A program made the translations under genes and the position numbers. A stretch of DNA of 64,000 nucleotides from Tolypeutes matacus (Eukaryota > Chordata > Mammalia > Cingulata > Chlamyphoridae): positions 6,524,747 to 6,588,746 of the forward strand of contig JAKSZT010017954.1 of assembly GCA_026826555.1 (NCBI GenBank), given 5' to 3'. Below the pieces are notes generated by a model, which saw only the letters and a program-made list of their open reading frames with translations, was not told where the DNA came from and searched no databases. This document shows, in pieces, positions 46,923 through 58,879 of the stretch. Within the stretch, counting starts at the first letter, position 1. Each line of letters opens with the position of its first letter.

Positions 46923-47309
46923 ATATATACACAGAGGGGAAAGGAAGAAAGCCAAATGATGAGAATGTAATCAACCCAGTGGGATTCTTTCAGTTCATAG
47001 TTGTAATGATAGATGACATTCCACTACCTTTGTCTTCCATCTGTACCAAGCCTGACTGCCTTCTAGATTGCTGCTGGAGTGCCAAACCTGTGGTCCTTAA
47101 ACTCTGTTGGCAGGCTACATGTAAATGTCAAAAACTTATAGACCCCGAGCCCGTCTTGGTTGCTTGACATTATCTAAAAATAGGTGCTCGCACCTTATCA
47201 AACATAAAGAAGGGAAAGAAAATGCTTTTGAAGACACTAATGGGAAATGATTATAAGTCAATGAAATAAAAATGCAGACAGATATGTATCAAATATGAAT
47301 ACTAATACA
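46923..47309. other. No recognised gene
   Basis: Unique-looking sequence between the LTR and the MIR. Confidence 0.35.
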
Positions 47310-47520
47310 TGCTAACAAAGTGAGCTTTTACTCTATCAGGCACAGTGCTAAATACTTTACATGTATTAGTGCATTTAAACCACACTGCTACTGCCTATAG
47401 GTAGTATCCTCATTTTACAGGTTTAAATCTTGAAGTGTCGAGAAGTAAGGCAACTTGCTCAAGGTCACACATAAGCAGCAGAACTGAGATTTAAGGACAA
47501 AACATCTGATTTCAGAGACT
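47310..47520 (-). mobile_element. MIR
   Basis: Antisense MIR: ATCAGGCACAGTGCTAAATACTTTACATGTATTAG, TATCCTCATTTTACAGG, GCAACTTGCTCAAGGTCACACATAAGCAGCAG and CTGAGATTT are in reversed MIR order. Confidence 0.85.
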
Positions 47521-47766
47521 AAATAAAGGACCTTTTAAGAGGATTATTGATTTTTGCTACAACAACAAGACAAAAATACCAAGCACTGGGAAGAAAATTT
47601 TTAAAAAATGTTAATCCCTGTAGAGGGCACTATTCAGGTTAAACTCTCCCAACCTAATATTCCGGCATGATGAAGCAGGCCTGTGCGAGCTAGAGACCGT
47701 TTCAGATGAGTTTGCCTCTGGGGAAGAAAGTACAGTGATTCACATAACCTGCTGTCAGGGTTATTT

Positions 47767-47981
47767 GTTTATTTATTTATTTTTTAATTTTTTTAATTTT
47801 TTATTTTTTTTAAAGATTTTATTTATTTATTCATTTATCCCCCCCCTGCTGCCCGCGCTCACTGAGTCAGCCAACCACGCCGTGCGGGTGGGCTTGCCCT
47901 CACCAGGAGGCCCCAGGAACCGAACCCAGGGCCTCCCATATGGTAAACGGGAGCCCTATTGATTGAGCCACAGCCGCTTCC
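47767..47981 (-). mobile_element. Medium DAS-type SINE with perfect 11-bp TSD
   Basis: Reversed: T-rich tail, AAAGATTTTATTTATTTATTC, CCCCCCTGCTGCCCGCGCTCACTGAGTCAGCC, then GGAACCGAACCC and TTGAGCCACAGCCGC. Target duplication CAGGGTTATTT at 47756-47766 and 47982-47992. It closely resembles the nested SINE at 25619-25827, so both belong to one young medium-length subtype. Confidence 0.94.
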
Positions 47982-47992
47982 CAGGGTTATTT

Positions 47993-50294
47993 AAATCTCA
48001 GGCACAACCTAGAATTCACTTTAAAATTTTTATTTTTCTGCATATTCTCATGATTTTCTCCCTTCTCTGTGAAGAATACTTTTCACCGTAATGAATTCAG
48101 TTAGTATTAGGCTTCCTCATATCTGCATTTACTATTTAATGTACTTTCTTATCTTTTGTCTCTAATTTACCAAAATCTGTGACTGTGTTGTAAAAAGATT
48201 ACAAAGGATACCATCTATTGAACCTGGAAAGTACAATTGTAAGTTTATAACTTGGTGAGTGTAAGCCTAACAGCTTGACCAGAAGACTTATCTCCAGTGT
48301 CTTCCACAGCCCACTTTAGATACCTTCTGGACTATCTTGACCCACAGCATATTTCCTTCTTGTGCAGGAAATATTGACCACAGGGTGATCCCATAAGTTC
48401 TGGGCAAGGGTTTCAACGAGGGAAGGGAATGAGCTTCTTTGGGGGACAGTGGTAGACTTTTAGAGATCATTACTACGTATTGGCTTTTTCTGCCATCCCA
48501 ACTCTGTCAGGAGTTTTAACTTTGAAGACAATAGTAACTTTCTTCAGTAGGAAAATCAAGGCCTGTTTTGACCCAAAAGATAGTTTAGGATAACTTGTAG
48601 AACCCGATGCTAAATGTCAAATGGAATGAAATGTTGCTGCTGCTGTACCTTGCCTTAAGAAGAGGGCTGCTGAGTTCTAGCTGGGACCTGGGGCTGGTTG
48701 GATTTAACAGTTTTTGATTCATTCTTATATAAGAGGCATGATCTCAGTCAGAACAGGATTTTTTGGAGGGTGTGGGTGTAGGGAAGCCATCACATTTCAG
48801 GAAATACCTATAGCATTTCTTCAGACTCTTTTTAGATTGGGTTTCTCAATACTTACACTTTTTCTTGACATCTCCACTTCAGTGTGATCCTGGAAGGTGG
48901 CAGGGATGCCATCTTAAACTATGTGTAAACTTCTTAAAACATAAGTAGACTTTTCCTGGAGGTTGTTTCCCAAAATGCTTAAATTATTCAAAGAGAACAA
49001 GATTCAGAAGGACACATGCATTAACATTAATGCTAAGAATTAAGAAAAACATCTGTAATAAATTATATTCCACTGTGGGGAGGTAGGTGGACCCTTTGAT
49101 ACAGTGATGCCTATCATTGGAAATCAGTCTCCTTTCTAAGACATAAACACAAATCAGAAGAGGAGGTGGGAGTGACCCTTTAAATACAAATACTAAATCT
49201 ACTTTTCAGGGTGGAAGATAATCAGGATTTTGAAAATCCTTGTCTTTGATCTTATAAATTTCAGGAAAGCTTCATTTTCCTGTTGCTTCTTTAATTTCTC
49301 TCTCAACCAATTCAGGCAATCATTTTCTGAGGTCTTTCAGGGAAGGGAAAACTTGGCTTGTCTGCCTGTTAACTACACCAAATATGTAGATTCCCACTGT
49401 TCAGTGTTACCACTAAGGGTAATAACAAAACAACTACTAATGTCAATATCTGGAAAAACGAAGCTCCTAGATTGAGTTAAATGAGGTTGCTGTGCCCTGA
49501 AGAAATGCAGGTATTAGGCAGTAATGAAGGTAGAGCAGCAAGAATGGCTACTCTGTCTCTTTCATCAGAGGAGATTCCCCCTCCCCCCCCCTTTTTTGAT
49601 AGGAGGATCATGTGGAATGGGGGGAGAGTTCTGATCTGTTTAGGGAAAAAGTATCACAGCCTATTAGTTAGAAGCAATGAAATTGAGACTGCTTCCGGGA
49701 CTCCATTAAGTGCGCTGTGTTTAGGCAGGCTGTGTCCCCCAGGTAAAGCGTGCTGTTGAGGAGGAACATGCACAGTGCAATAATTGGACTTGGGAAATCA
49801 GCTGGGCTTCAGCACCTTCATTCCTCCTTGTGGGGACTGGGGAGAGAGATATATACCCCCCTTCTTTTAGCATAAAAACTATACTGAATAAAATGGAGGG
49901 GAATTTCTTGCTAAGTAGATGAAGTATCAGTATATTTTGAATAATGAAAGCAATGGATATAATTAAATTTCATCTGGCACAGAGCATATCACCTCGGAAC
50001 CATCTCAGGCAATGTTATTCTCTAGGCTATTCTAGAATGTTTGGTTGCAGCAGCTGAATGAAAAGAATTCAGATTTGATCAGTAATGGCAGCATCTATAG
50101 GAATATGTATTAATGCACTGATGGATATGGAATTAGGTTCTTAAGTAAACCATGTTTATTTTTGTCTTAAAGGACTAAATTGAAATCCACAAAACAGGTA
50201 AACCAGGCTGACTTTCCCCATCAAGACATACTGATGCCTTTTGGATGTGGTTGGGAGTAGGCTCAGTGGTTCAAGTACTATTAATGTTCAGCTG
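47993..50294. other. No recognised gene
   Basis: About 2.3 kb of unique-looking sequence. A C/T run (about 49576-49595) is the only low-complexity feature. The 49230-49475 and 49481-49759 frames are not supported. Confidence 0.4.
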
Positions 50295-50309
50295 CCTGAG
50301 TATCTTCAT

Positions 50310-50310
<1 letters not shown>

Positions 50311-50357
<47 letters not shown>
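50311..50357. repeat. (TATC)n microsatellite at the L1 3' tail
   Basis: About eleven TATC units at the 3' end of L1 copy 2; on the L1 strand the tail reads (GATA)n. It begins four bases inside the target duplication, so it most likely arose from the element's A-rich tail. Confidence 0.93.
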
Positions 50358-50588
50358 TTTTACTTTATTTTTTACATTAATAATTGAAAATATAAACAAT
50401 TAAAAACTAAAAAGAAAACATGAATAAATATATACATTTCTCAATTAAATGTACTGGAGACATATAAAAATTTTTTTAAATCAAACAATATGTTACACAA
50501 TATATGTGGTTCATAGTAATGCATTCATACAGTATTTGTCCTTTTGTGTCTGGCTTGCTTTGCTCAACATAATATCCTCCAGGTTTAT

Positions 50589-53500
50589 CTATGTTGTCAT
50601 ATGCTTTACGACTTCATTTCTTCTTACAGCTGCATAATATTCCATCGTGTGAATAGACCACAGTTTGTTTATCCATTCATCTGTTGATGGATACCTGGGT
50701 TGTTTCCAACTTTTGGCAATGGTGAATAATGTTGCTATGAACATTGGTGTGCAGATGTCTGTTCGTGTCACTGCTCTCAGTTCTTCTGGGATATACCCAG
50801 TAGTGGTATTGCAGGGTCACATGGCAAGTCTATATTCAACTTCTTTAGGAACTGCCAAACAGTCCTCCATAGTGGTTGTACCATCCTGCATTCTCACCAA
50901 CAGTGAAGAAGTGTTCCTCTCTCTCCACATCCTCTCCAACACTTGAAGTTCTGTCTTTTTAATAGTGGCCATTCTGATAGGTGTGAAATGATATCTCATT
51001 GTAGTTTTGATTTGCATTTCCCTAATCATGAGTGAGGTTCAGCATTTCTTCATGTGTTTTTTTGCCATTTGTATTTGTCTATTCAAGTCTTTGGCCCATT
51101 TTTTAATTGGGTCGTTTGTCTTTTTATTGTTGAGTTGTAACATCTCTTTATATATTCTGGATATTAAACCCTTATCAGATATGTGATTTCCAAATATTTT
51201 TTCCCATTGAGTTGGCTGCCTTTTCACCCTCCTGACAAATTCCTGTGAGGTGCAAAAGTGTTTAATTTTGAGGAGGTCCCATTTATCTACTTTTTCTTTT
51301 GTTGCACGTGCTTTGGGTGTGAGGTCCAAGAAACTACCACCTACTACAAGGTCTTGAAGATGTTTCCCTACATTTTCTTCCAGTAGTTTTATGGTCCTGG
51401 CTTTTATATTTAGATATTTGATCCATTTTGAGTTGATTCTTGTATAGGGGGTGAGATAGGGGTCCTCTTTCATTCTTTTGGTTATAGATCCCCAGTTGTC
51501 CCCAACACCGTTTGTTGAAGAGACTGTTTTTTTCCTATTAGCATGGGCTTGGTAGGTTTATCAAAAACCAGTTGACTATATAGGTGAGGGTTTATTTCTG
51601 GGTTCTCAATTATATTCCACTGATCAATGTGTCTACCTTTATGTCAGTACCATGCTGTTCTAACCACTGTAGCTTTGAAATATGGTTCAAGGTCAGGCAG
51701 TGAAATTCCTCCCACGTCGTTCTTTTTTATAATGATTTTGGCTCTTAGGGTGCACTTACCCTTCCAGGTGAATTTGGTAATTGCCTTCTCTAATTCTGTA
51801 AAGTAAGCTGTTGGGATTTTGATTGGTATTGCATTGAATCTATAAATCAGTTTGGGTAAGATTGACATCTTCGTGATATTTATTCTTCCAATCCATGAAC
51901 ACGGAATGTCTTTCCATTTGTTTAGGTCTTTTAAAAGTTCATTTAGCATTGTTTTATAGTTTTCTGCATATAGGTCCTGTACTTCTTTGGTTAAATTAAC
52001 TTCTAGGTATTTGAGTCTCTTTCTAGGTATTTGGAATTTTCCCCCTGATTTCCTCCTCAGGTTGTTCAGTACTAGTGTACAAAAACATTACTGATTTTTG
52101 CGTGTTGATCTTGTATGCTGCCACTTTGCTGAACTCATTTATTAGTTCAAGTAGCTTTGTTGTGGATACTTCAGGGTTTTCTAAGTATAGGATCATGTCT
52201 TCGGCAAACAGTGAGAGTTTTACTTCCTCGTTTCCTATTTGGATGGCTTTAATTTTTTTTTTTTTTTTTTTTTTCTTGTCTAATTGCCCTAGCTAGAAAT
52301 TCTAGTACACTGTTGAATAACAGTATTGACAGTGGGCATCCTTGTCTTGTTCCTGATATTAGAGGGAAAGATTTTAACCTTTCCTCATTGAGTATGATGT
52401 TGGCTGTGGGTTTTTCATATATATGCCTTTTGTCATATTGAGAAATTTTCCTTTTATTCCTATCTTTTGAAGTGTTTTTATCAAAAAAGGGACGCTGGAT
52501 TTTGTCAAATGCCTTTTCTGCATCTATTGAGATGATCATGTGGTTTTTTGCCTTCAAGTTATTAATGTGGTGTATTCCATTGATTGATTTTCTTATGTTG
52601 AACCAGCCTTGCATACCAGGAATATATCCCACTTGGTGTGATGTATAAGTCTTTTGATATGCTGTTGGATTCAATTTACAAGTATTTTGTTGAGAATTTT
52701 TGCATCTATGTTCATTAGAAAGATTGGGCTGTAATTTTCTTTTCTTGTAGAATCCTTGTCTGGCTTTGGTATTAGGGTGATGTTGACTTCATAAATGTGC
52801 TGGGTAATTTTCACTCTTCATTTTTTTGGAAGAGATTAAACAGAATTTGTGTTAATTCTTTTTGAAATGCTTGGGAGAATTCACCTATGAAGCCATCTGG
52901 TCCTGGACTTTTCTTTGCTGGGAGATTTTGATGACGGATTCAAGCTCCTTAAAAGTGATTGGTTTGTTAAGTTCTTGTATTTCTTGTAGTGTCAGTGTAG
53001 GTTGGTTGTGTGTTTCTAGAAATTTGTCCATTTCATCTAGGCTGTCTAGTTTGTTGGCATATAGTTTCTCATAATATCCTTTTATGATTCTTTTTATCTC
53101 TGTGGGGTCATTTGTAATTCCCCCCCCTTTCATTTCTGATTGTATTTATTTGTATCTTCTCTCCGTTTTTCTATGTTAGTCTAGCTAAGGTTTTGTCAAT
53201 TTTATTGATCTTCTCAAAGAACCAGCTTTTGGTTGTGTTGATTTTCTCTGTTCTCATTTTCATTTATTTCTGCTAATCTTTATTATTTCTTTCCTTCTGC
53301 TTGCTTTGGAATTGGTTTGCTGTTCTTTTTCTAATTTCTCTAGTTGTTCAGTTAAATCTTTGAGTTTAGCTCTTTCCTTTTTTTAAATATAGGCATTTAA
53401 GGCTATAAATTGCCCTCTCAAGACTGCCTTCACTGTATCCCATAAGTTTAGATACGTTGTATTCTCATTTTCATTTGTCTCAATATATTTACTGATTTCA

Positions 53501-54293
53501 CTTGCAATTTCTTCTTTGACCTACCGATTATTTAGGTGTATGTTGTTCATCTCCACGCATTTGCGAATTTACTTTTTTCCTGTCTATTATTGATTTCTAG
53601 TTTCTTTCCATTATGATATGAGAAGGTGCTTTGTATAATTTCAATCTTTTTATATTTATTGAGAGCTGAATTGTGACCTAACATGTGGTGTATCCTGGAG
53701 AAAGATTCATGGGCACTTGAGAAGAATGTATAACCCGCTGAGTTTGGATGCAATGTTCTGTATATGTCTGTTAGGTAACTTGTTTATCCTATTGTTCAAG
53801 TTATCTGTTTCCTTGTTGATCTTCTTTCTAGTTGTTCTATCTAATGATGTGAGTGGGGTGTTGAAGTCTCCAACGGTTATTGTAGAAATGTCTATTTCTG
53901 TTTTGCCAGAGTTTGTGTCATATATTTTGGGGCACCCTGGTTAGGTGCGTAGATATTTATGACTGTTATATCTTCCTGGAGGATCGTCCCTTTTATTAAT
54001 ATAAAATGGCCTTCTGTATCTCTTATAACTTTTTTGCATTTAAAGTCTATTTTGCCTGATACGAGTATAGTTTCCCCTGCTCTTTTCTGTTTACTATTCG
54101 TGAGGAGTATCTTTTTCCAACCTTTTTCTTTCAGCCGGTTTGTATCCCTGGGTTAAGGTGAGTTTCTTGTAAGCAGCATATGGATGGCTCATGTTTTTTT
54201 TATCCATTCTATCAGCCTGTGTCTTTTGATTGGGGACTTTAATCCATTCACATTCAATGATAGTACTGTAAATTCACTATTTATTTCCTCCAT
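50589..54293 (-). pseudogene. L1 ORF2 pseudogene (endonuclease, reverse transcriptase, C-terminal domain)
   Basis: The span of 3705 bp (about 1235 codons from the ATG at 54293) is close to normal ORF2p length, but it is split into many frames. Identifiable parts: endonuclease region 53950-53550 (NSAGYTFFS); finger region 53133-52885; RT core 52674-52249 with [12 protein letters not shown] and [11 protein letters not shown] catalytic box at 52208-52197 reading FAED where active L1s have FADD; thumb 51949-51644 ([12 protein letters not shown]); late ORF2 51473-51039 ([12 protein letters not shown]); C-terminus 50771-50589 (MEYYAAVRRNE). A T-run at 52257-52275 (poly-A in the coding sense) destroys the frame just before the catalytic box. 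Confidence 0.9.
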
Positions 54294-54374
54294 TTTATTC
54301 TTTGGTTTTCATATGTCATCTTGTTTTTGTCTCTCATTTTATTCCTTTGGTTATCCTTTCTGCTATTCTTTCTT

Positions 54375-56102
54375 CTATACTCTCCTCCAAGCGTCTCTCT
54401 CCTGTCTTTTTCTTTCAGATTCTAAGGCTTCCTTTAATATCTCCTGCAAAGGTGGATTCTTTTTTGCAAACTCTCTTAGTTTCTGTTTGTTTGTGAATAT
54501 TTTATATTCACCTTCATATTTGAAGGACAGTTTTCCTGAATAAAGAATTCTCGGCTGGCAGTTTTTCTCTTTCAGTTTCCCAATTGTATCATACCACTGT
54601 CTTCTCGCCTCCAAGGTTTCTGAAGGGAAATCTGCGCTAAGTCTTACTGGACATCCTTTGTACGTGATCGTTTGCTTCTCTCTTGCTGCTCTGAGAATTT
54701 TCTCTTTACCTTTGACATTTGACATTCTGAGTAGTATGTGTCTTGGCGTAGGTCTATTTGGATTTGTTCTGATTGGGGTACAGTGTGCTTCTTGGACATG
54801 TAAGTTCATTTCTTTTGTGAGAGTTGGGAAATTTTCAGCTATTATTTCCTCAAATACTCTTTCTGCCCCTTTTCCCTTCTCTTCTCCTTCTGGAAGTACC
54901 GTGACAGGTATGTTGTTGGGTTTTGTGTTGTCATTCAACTCTCTGAGCCCCTGCTCAATTTTTTCCATACTTTTCTCTCTCTGTTCTTTTCTCTCTTCAA
55001 TTTTAGCTGCTCTGTCTTAGGTATCACTTATTCTTTCTTCTAATGTTTCAAGTCTGCTGTTGTATGCCTCAAATGTTTTTTTTTTTTTTTTTTTTTTCTT
55101 ATTTGAATTCTCTCTATTTCTCCAGGATCAACTGCACTCTCCCAAAAAGAGGAAAAGATGGAGAAAGGCAGGGAAGGGATTAGGGCCCCAGAGGAAACCC
55201 ACCAGTCCAGTCTCCGCAGCCGCTTAGGTGGGGGCAAGTGGCCACCTGGCAGCGAGGGTCTGCAGACCCCTCCTCTGGTCTCCCAGATGGTTCCATTCAC
55301 CTTTGGAAGTGGAAGCCTCCTGGATACTTAGGAGGCAATGCTTTGAAGGCATTGGAGGTGAGGATCATCTGCAGGTGAGCCCCGCTGGGACCCTGCCGCA
55401 GCATCTGCACACCTCCGTCCTCCACGGCCCTCCAGCCCGGCACGCCACTCATGCCCAGTAGCCCAAAACTGCTGTTCAGGTCAAACTTAGAACTGTTTGT
55501 GTCAAGCACATGCTCATCTCCCCCATTGTCTTTTCGGTTTCCATGTAGCTTGTGATCTTTGTCCTTTGTGGAAAACCTACAAAGAGCAAACCAGACTCTT
55601 CACATTTTACTATTTTTGATCACTGCCTCTGCTGCTCACCACGTGAGGTGAGAGCACCTCCAGGTGCCTTTTACTTTCAGGTTCAAAATCAGAAGCTATG
55701 GGGGAGCCGACACTGGCTGGGATAGGATGTCTTCGTCCTCATGGAAGAAGGCCAAGGCTGGTTCCCTCCAATAATTGGAACTTCCTGTTTTGATCTGTCC
55801 TGGTGATGAGGTCACGGTTTCCTGAGGTCAAATGTGTTTTTGAACTCAACCTATTAGCTGTGTTACTTTTCTGTTCGGGATTTCAAATTCTTTGCGTTCG
55901 CTCAATGTCTTCTTGATTTCATTTATATCTTTAACTATATTGTCTTCAGCTCATTAATTTGATTTTGGAAATTTGTGCTCATCTCGCAGATTAGTTCTCT
56001 CAAATTTTGCATCTCTTCTGGGACTTAGATGTATTCCTTTTCTTGGGCCATGTCTTCTATTTTCTTAGTATGTCTCGTAATTTTTTGCTGGTATTTAGGC
56101 AC
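54375..56102 (-). pseudogene. L1 ORF1 pseudogene interrupted by a retrocopy
   Basis: Without the 752-bp insertion and its 7-bp duplication the span is 969 bp, i.e. 323 codons, normal for ORF1p. The long frame 54968-54375 holds the C-terminal RNA-binding half, ending KRQERDAWRRV like copy 1. The N-terminal coiled-coil part (about 55835-56102) lies beyond the insertion. The initiator corresponding to copy 1's ATG at 2364 reads GTG here (56102-56100), so the start codon is lost. Confidence 0.9.
55076..55827 (-). pseudogene. Antisense retrocopy of an unidentified cellular transcript inserted in L1 ORF1
   Basis: Comparison with copy 1 (2060-2125) shows foreign DNA between the words GCCTCAAATG and TCAAATGTG. 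It begins with a 22-base poly-T (55076-55097), the reversed poly-A of a minus-strand retrocopy, and is flanked by TCAAATG (55069-55075 and 55828-55834). It is GC-richer than the L1. On the minus strand, 55576-55301 is open for 91 codons and reads like protein (KDKDHKLHGNRKDNGGDEH ... NSSFGLLGMSG ... MLRQGPSGAHLQMIL). It is bounded by an acceptor-like TTTGCTCTTTGTAG and a donor-like AAG|GTGAAT, while stops appear outside. It may therefore be an exon with retained intron on both sides. No AATAAA precedes the A tail. I do not recognise the gene. Confidence 0.75.
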
Positions 56103-57059
56103 TTGGTTAGGATGTAGTTTATTCAGATGCTCAATCTTTTTCTCTTTTATAGGGATTTAGTGGCAGGAGGTTGTGAGTTTCCACAGTTCTTTGATTTTTG
56201 GCTTGACCTGGATTGTTAGGATTGTCCTGCTGGTTGCTCAAAACTGAGCACTGGACCCAGCAGTTGGTTGTAGAGTCGCTTCCTAGGGCATTGGACAGGG
56301 AGGCTATAGAGGCTAGGAAAAACCTCTCCTACTTATTTTTAATTTTCTTATGTGCTCTTCCTTGATCTGCCATGAGAATGCGCTCTTTGGCAGCTCTCAG
56401 TTCAATGTCTGGGTGGAGTGTATTTGTTGCAACACAGACCAGATCAACGTGATAGAGCTTCCAGTCTGGGGGCTAAGAGCCTTGTAATTCAAACTTTCTG
56501 AGACAGTTCTCCCTTCTTCTCTGGCAGCCGTCTCTCTTTTCCCAGCTAGGAAATATTTCCACTCCCCTCTGAGTCTTCAACAATCAGTCCTTGTTAGTAG
56601 AGGAGGAGATTGGGAGGTCTGTATATCTTTTGTCCCTTGCAGGCTCCAAGGCAAACAATTGCACAGCCCCACCTGGCCTGGAAGGGCTCTTGCCACACAG
56701 CAGACCAAACGGTTTTGTCGTCACGATTTCCCTCTTTTGTCCCTCTCTCCTCTGGGTGGTGTGCAGCCTTCACCTGCTGTCCTAAACCCTAGAAGATCTT
56801 TTTTGGGGCTGTTTCAGCCTGTCCTCTAGCTATTTTTCTGGAGAAGAGATTCCCGTGTCTTACTAGTCTGCCATCTTCCCAGAAGTATCCTGAGTATCTT
56901 TTGAAGTCAAAAAAAGGTACGGTCATCGCAGGTATAAAGCTCAGATATTAATTATTCTGGCTCTTAAGTACAGGCTTTAGAAAGCAGAATTCTTTCCACT
57001 TAGCATATGTTATGATAGTTAGGTCTATTCCCAAGAATAAATAAAAATATTTAACATTG

Positions 57060-57150
57060 CTGCCAAGTAAATACCTTTCTATGTGCCAGACACTTAGCTA
57101 GGTGCTTTATGTCAGCGTGTGTACTTACAGTCTCTTAGACACTTGTTATA
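57060..57150 (-). mobile_element. MIR fragment
   Basis: CTATGTGCCAGACACTTAGCTAGGTGCTTTATG is the reversed MIR 3' portion. Confidence 0.65.
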
Positions 57151-57154
57151 TATG

Positions 57155-57300
57155 AAAAGAGCTCTGGTTTTGACATCATATAGGGTTCTCATTTCCACCT
57201 ATGCTACCTATTAACTATATGTTCTTGAGTAACAAATAAACCTTTTGAATATCATTTTTCTCAAAAAATGATAGTATAATGCTACTTGTTTGAACAGTTA
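57155..57300 (+). mobile_element. MIR
   Basis: GAGCTCTGGTTTTGACATCATATAGG, TATGCTACCTATTAACTATATGTTCTTGAGTAA and CCTTTTGAATATC resemble a decayed sense MIR. It lies head to head with the preceding fragment. Confidence 0.55.
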
Positions 57301-57914
57301 TGTATATGCATATATATATGTGTATGTCTATACACATATACACAACATTTAAAAATAATTTCTATTATTTCTCCCATTTTAAGCTCTCATTTTCTTAACA
57401 GTTTTATTAATTGATACAAGATGGTGGCACCCAGACCCCATATCCTAAGAGGAATATATTGCAATTTTGAACATGTATAAATGTCTCCTCCTGGGCCATA
57501 TTTTCAAAATTATAAGTGTTCTTTATTGGACATCTTTAGGGGAAAACTGTGTTCAGTATTTTAAATTAGAGTCCTCACACTATATTCCCACATTATTAGT
57601 ATTAGATTGCGTTCATAGGGATTTGTAGTGGGAATGTAGGGATGGAAAGACATGGTCCACTCCCTTCAAAGGCTCATTTTTCTTTAAAATTCCTTGAAAA
57701 AAATTAAGTAAAAGAGTCAGTCTTTACCATAATAATAATAATAATAAATTTTTGCCTTATTCAACTTTAGCTGATAGAGAATATCTATGTATGTATTGGG
57801 GGAGGGAGTTCCTCAAAAGTTACAGGGTGCTCTGTGGCTCAGTGAGAAACCCCATATAGCAGGACAGATTTATAGATAGTTAGGAAAATCTAAATTTTAA
57901 GTTTTTAATCCCCT
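57301..57914. other. No recognised gene; short AT-rich repeats
   Basis: Alternating (TA/TG) sequence at 57302-57345 and an (AAT)n run at 57730-57748; otherwise unique-looking. Confidence 0.5.
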
Positions 57915-58045
57915 TAGATTCATGTTGGTTAATAGTTTCTCCCCACTATAATGCATAATCTTCAAAAGTAGGAACTTTCTATTTATCACTGAATCCCCAG
58001 GGCCTAGCACAGCACCTGGTAACCAATAAATGTTAGAATGATATG
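57915..58045 (+). mobile_element. LINE-2 3'-end fragment
   Basis: CTCCCCACTATAATGCATAATCTTCAAAAGTAGG, CACTGAATCCCCAGGGCCTAGCACAGCACCTGG and CCAATAAATGTTAGAATGA match the L2 3' terminus. Confidence 0.8.
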
Positions 58046-58208
58046 TGATATTTCCTGGATCTTAGAAATGAAATAATATCCATGTGATGTAGAGGACTGA
58101 AACACTCACACATATAAACCACAGCAATTGTTTTTCCATATTTTGCCTCCTATGGGTTCAGCTATTATTTTAGGTGTTCTAAACTTATAGGGAGCAAGAA
58201 TATACTTT

Positions 58209-58644
58209 GTTGTTGTTGTTTATTTATCCCCCCTCCCATTGTTTGGTGCTCACTATGTGCTCTCTTGTGTGTGCTTTCTGTGTCTGCTTGTCTTCTTTTT
58301 AGGCAGCACCAGGAGCCGATCCTGACACCTTGCAGAGTAGAGAGAGGCTGCTCAATCTCTTGAGCCACCTCAACTCCCTGATTTGCTGCGTTTCTCATTG
58401 TTTCTCTTCTGTGTCTCTTTTTTTCTTGTTGTGTCATCTTGCTGTGCCAGCTTTCCGCGTGGGCCAGCACTCATGCATGGGCTAGCACTCTGCATGGGCC
58501 AGCACTCTCCGTGGGCTGGCTCTCCACTCAGGCCAGTTCCCCACGCAGGCCAGCTTGCTTTGCACCAGGAGGCCCTGGGAATCGAACCCTTGACCTCCTA
58601 TATGGTAGATGGGAGCCCAATCACTTGAGCCACATCTGCTTCCC
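58209..58644 (-). mobile_element. Long two-headed DAS-type SINE with perfect 14-bp TSD
   Basis: A 436-bp reversed composite. Left: tail TTTATTTATCCCCCC and the CTGTGTCTGCTTGTCTTC region. Then the inner head (AGGAGCCGATCCTGACACC; TTGAGCCACCTCAAC). Then GGGCCAGCACTC-type short repeats (58455-58545) and the outer head (GGAATCGAACCC; TTGAGCCACATCTGC). Target duplication CAAGAATATACTTT at 58195-58208 and 58645-58658. Same architecture as 22930-23372. Confidence 0.94.
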
Positions 58645-58879
58645 CAAGAATATACTTTAAAATTTCACTTTGGTTTATAGCAAGTAAAGTAGGTTATTGT
58701 ACTTGAATTTGGTGGTTGTGCCTATCCCTTGGTTTCAGCACTGATTCACAGTAGGTAACTTAATAAGTACCTTTGTTGTTTTATTTTTGTTCTTACCTTT
58801 ATTTTATCAAGGCCCAGATTACCTTTGTGATGGTAGTCATAGTTATGATTGTCTTTGTAATTATATAGTTAGTATCTTT

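Larger units (their letters stand above)
50307..56888 (-). mobile_element. LINE-1 copy 2, nearly full length, with 12-bp TSD
   Basis: Minus-strand L1 flanked by the perfect 12-bp duplication CCTGAGTATCTT (50295-50306 and 56889-56900). From right to left: 5'UTR (56880-56103), ORF1 (56102-54375), ORF2 (54293-50589), 3'UTR (50588 to about 50358) and a simple-repeat tail. Total 6582 bp, or about 5.8 kb after removing the 752-bp nested retrocopy and its duplication. Eight extra bases (56881-56888) separate the L1 5' terminus from the duplication. Relative to copy 1 it lacks about 370 bp of the 5'UTR. Frameshifts in both ORFs make it inactive. Confidence 0.95.

Noticed and set aside
50311..50357. 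Tetranucleotide array considered as a CRISPR-like or other repeat array
   Set aside because: It is a simple (TATC)n microsatellite at the L1 tail with no spacers.
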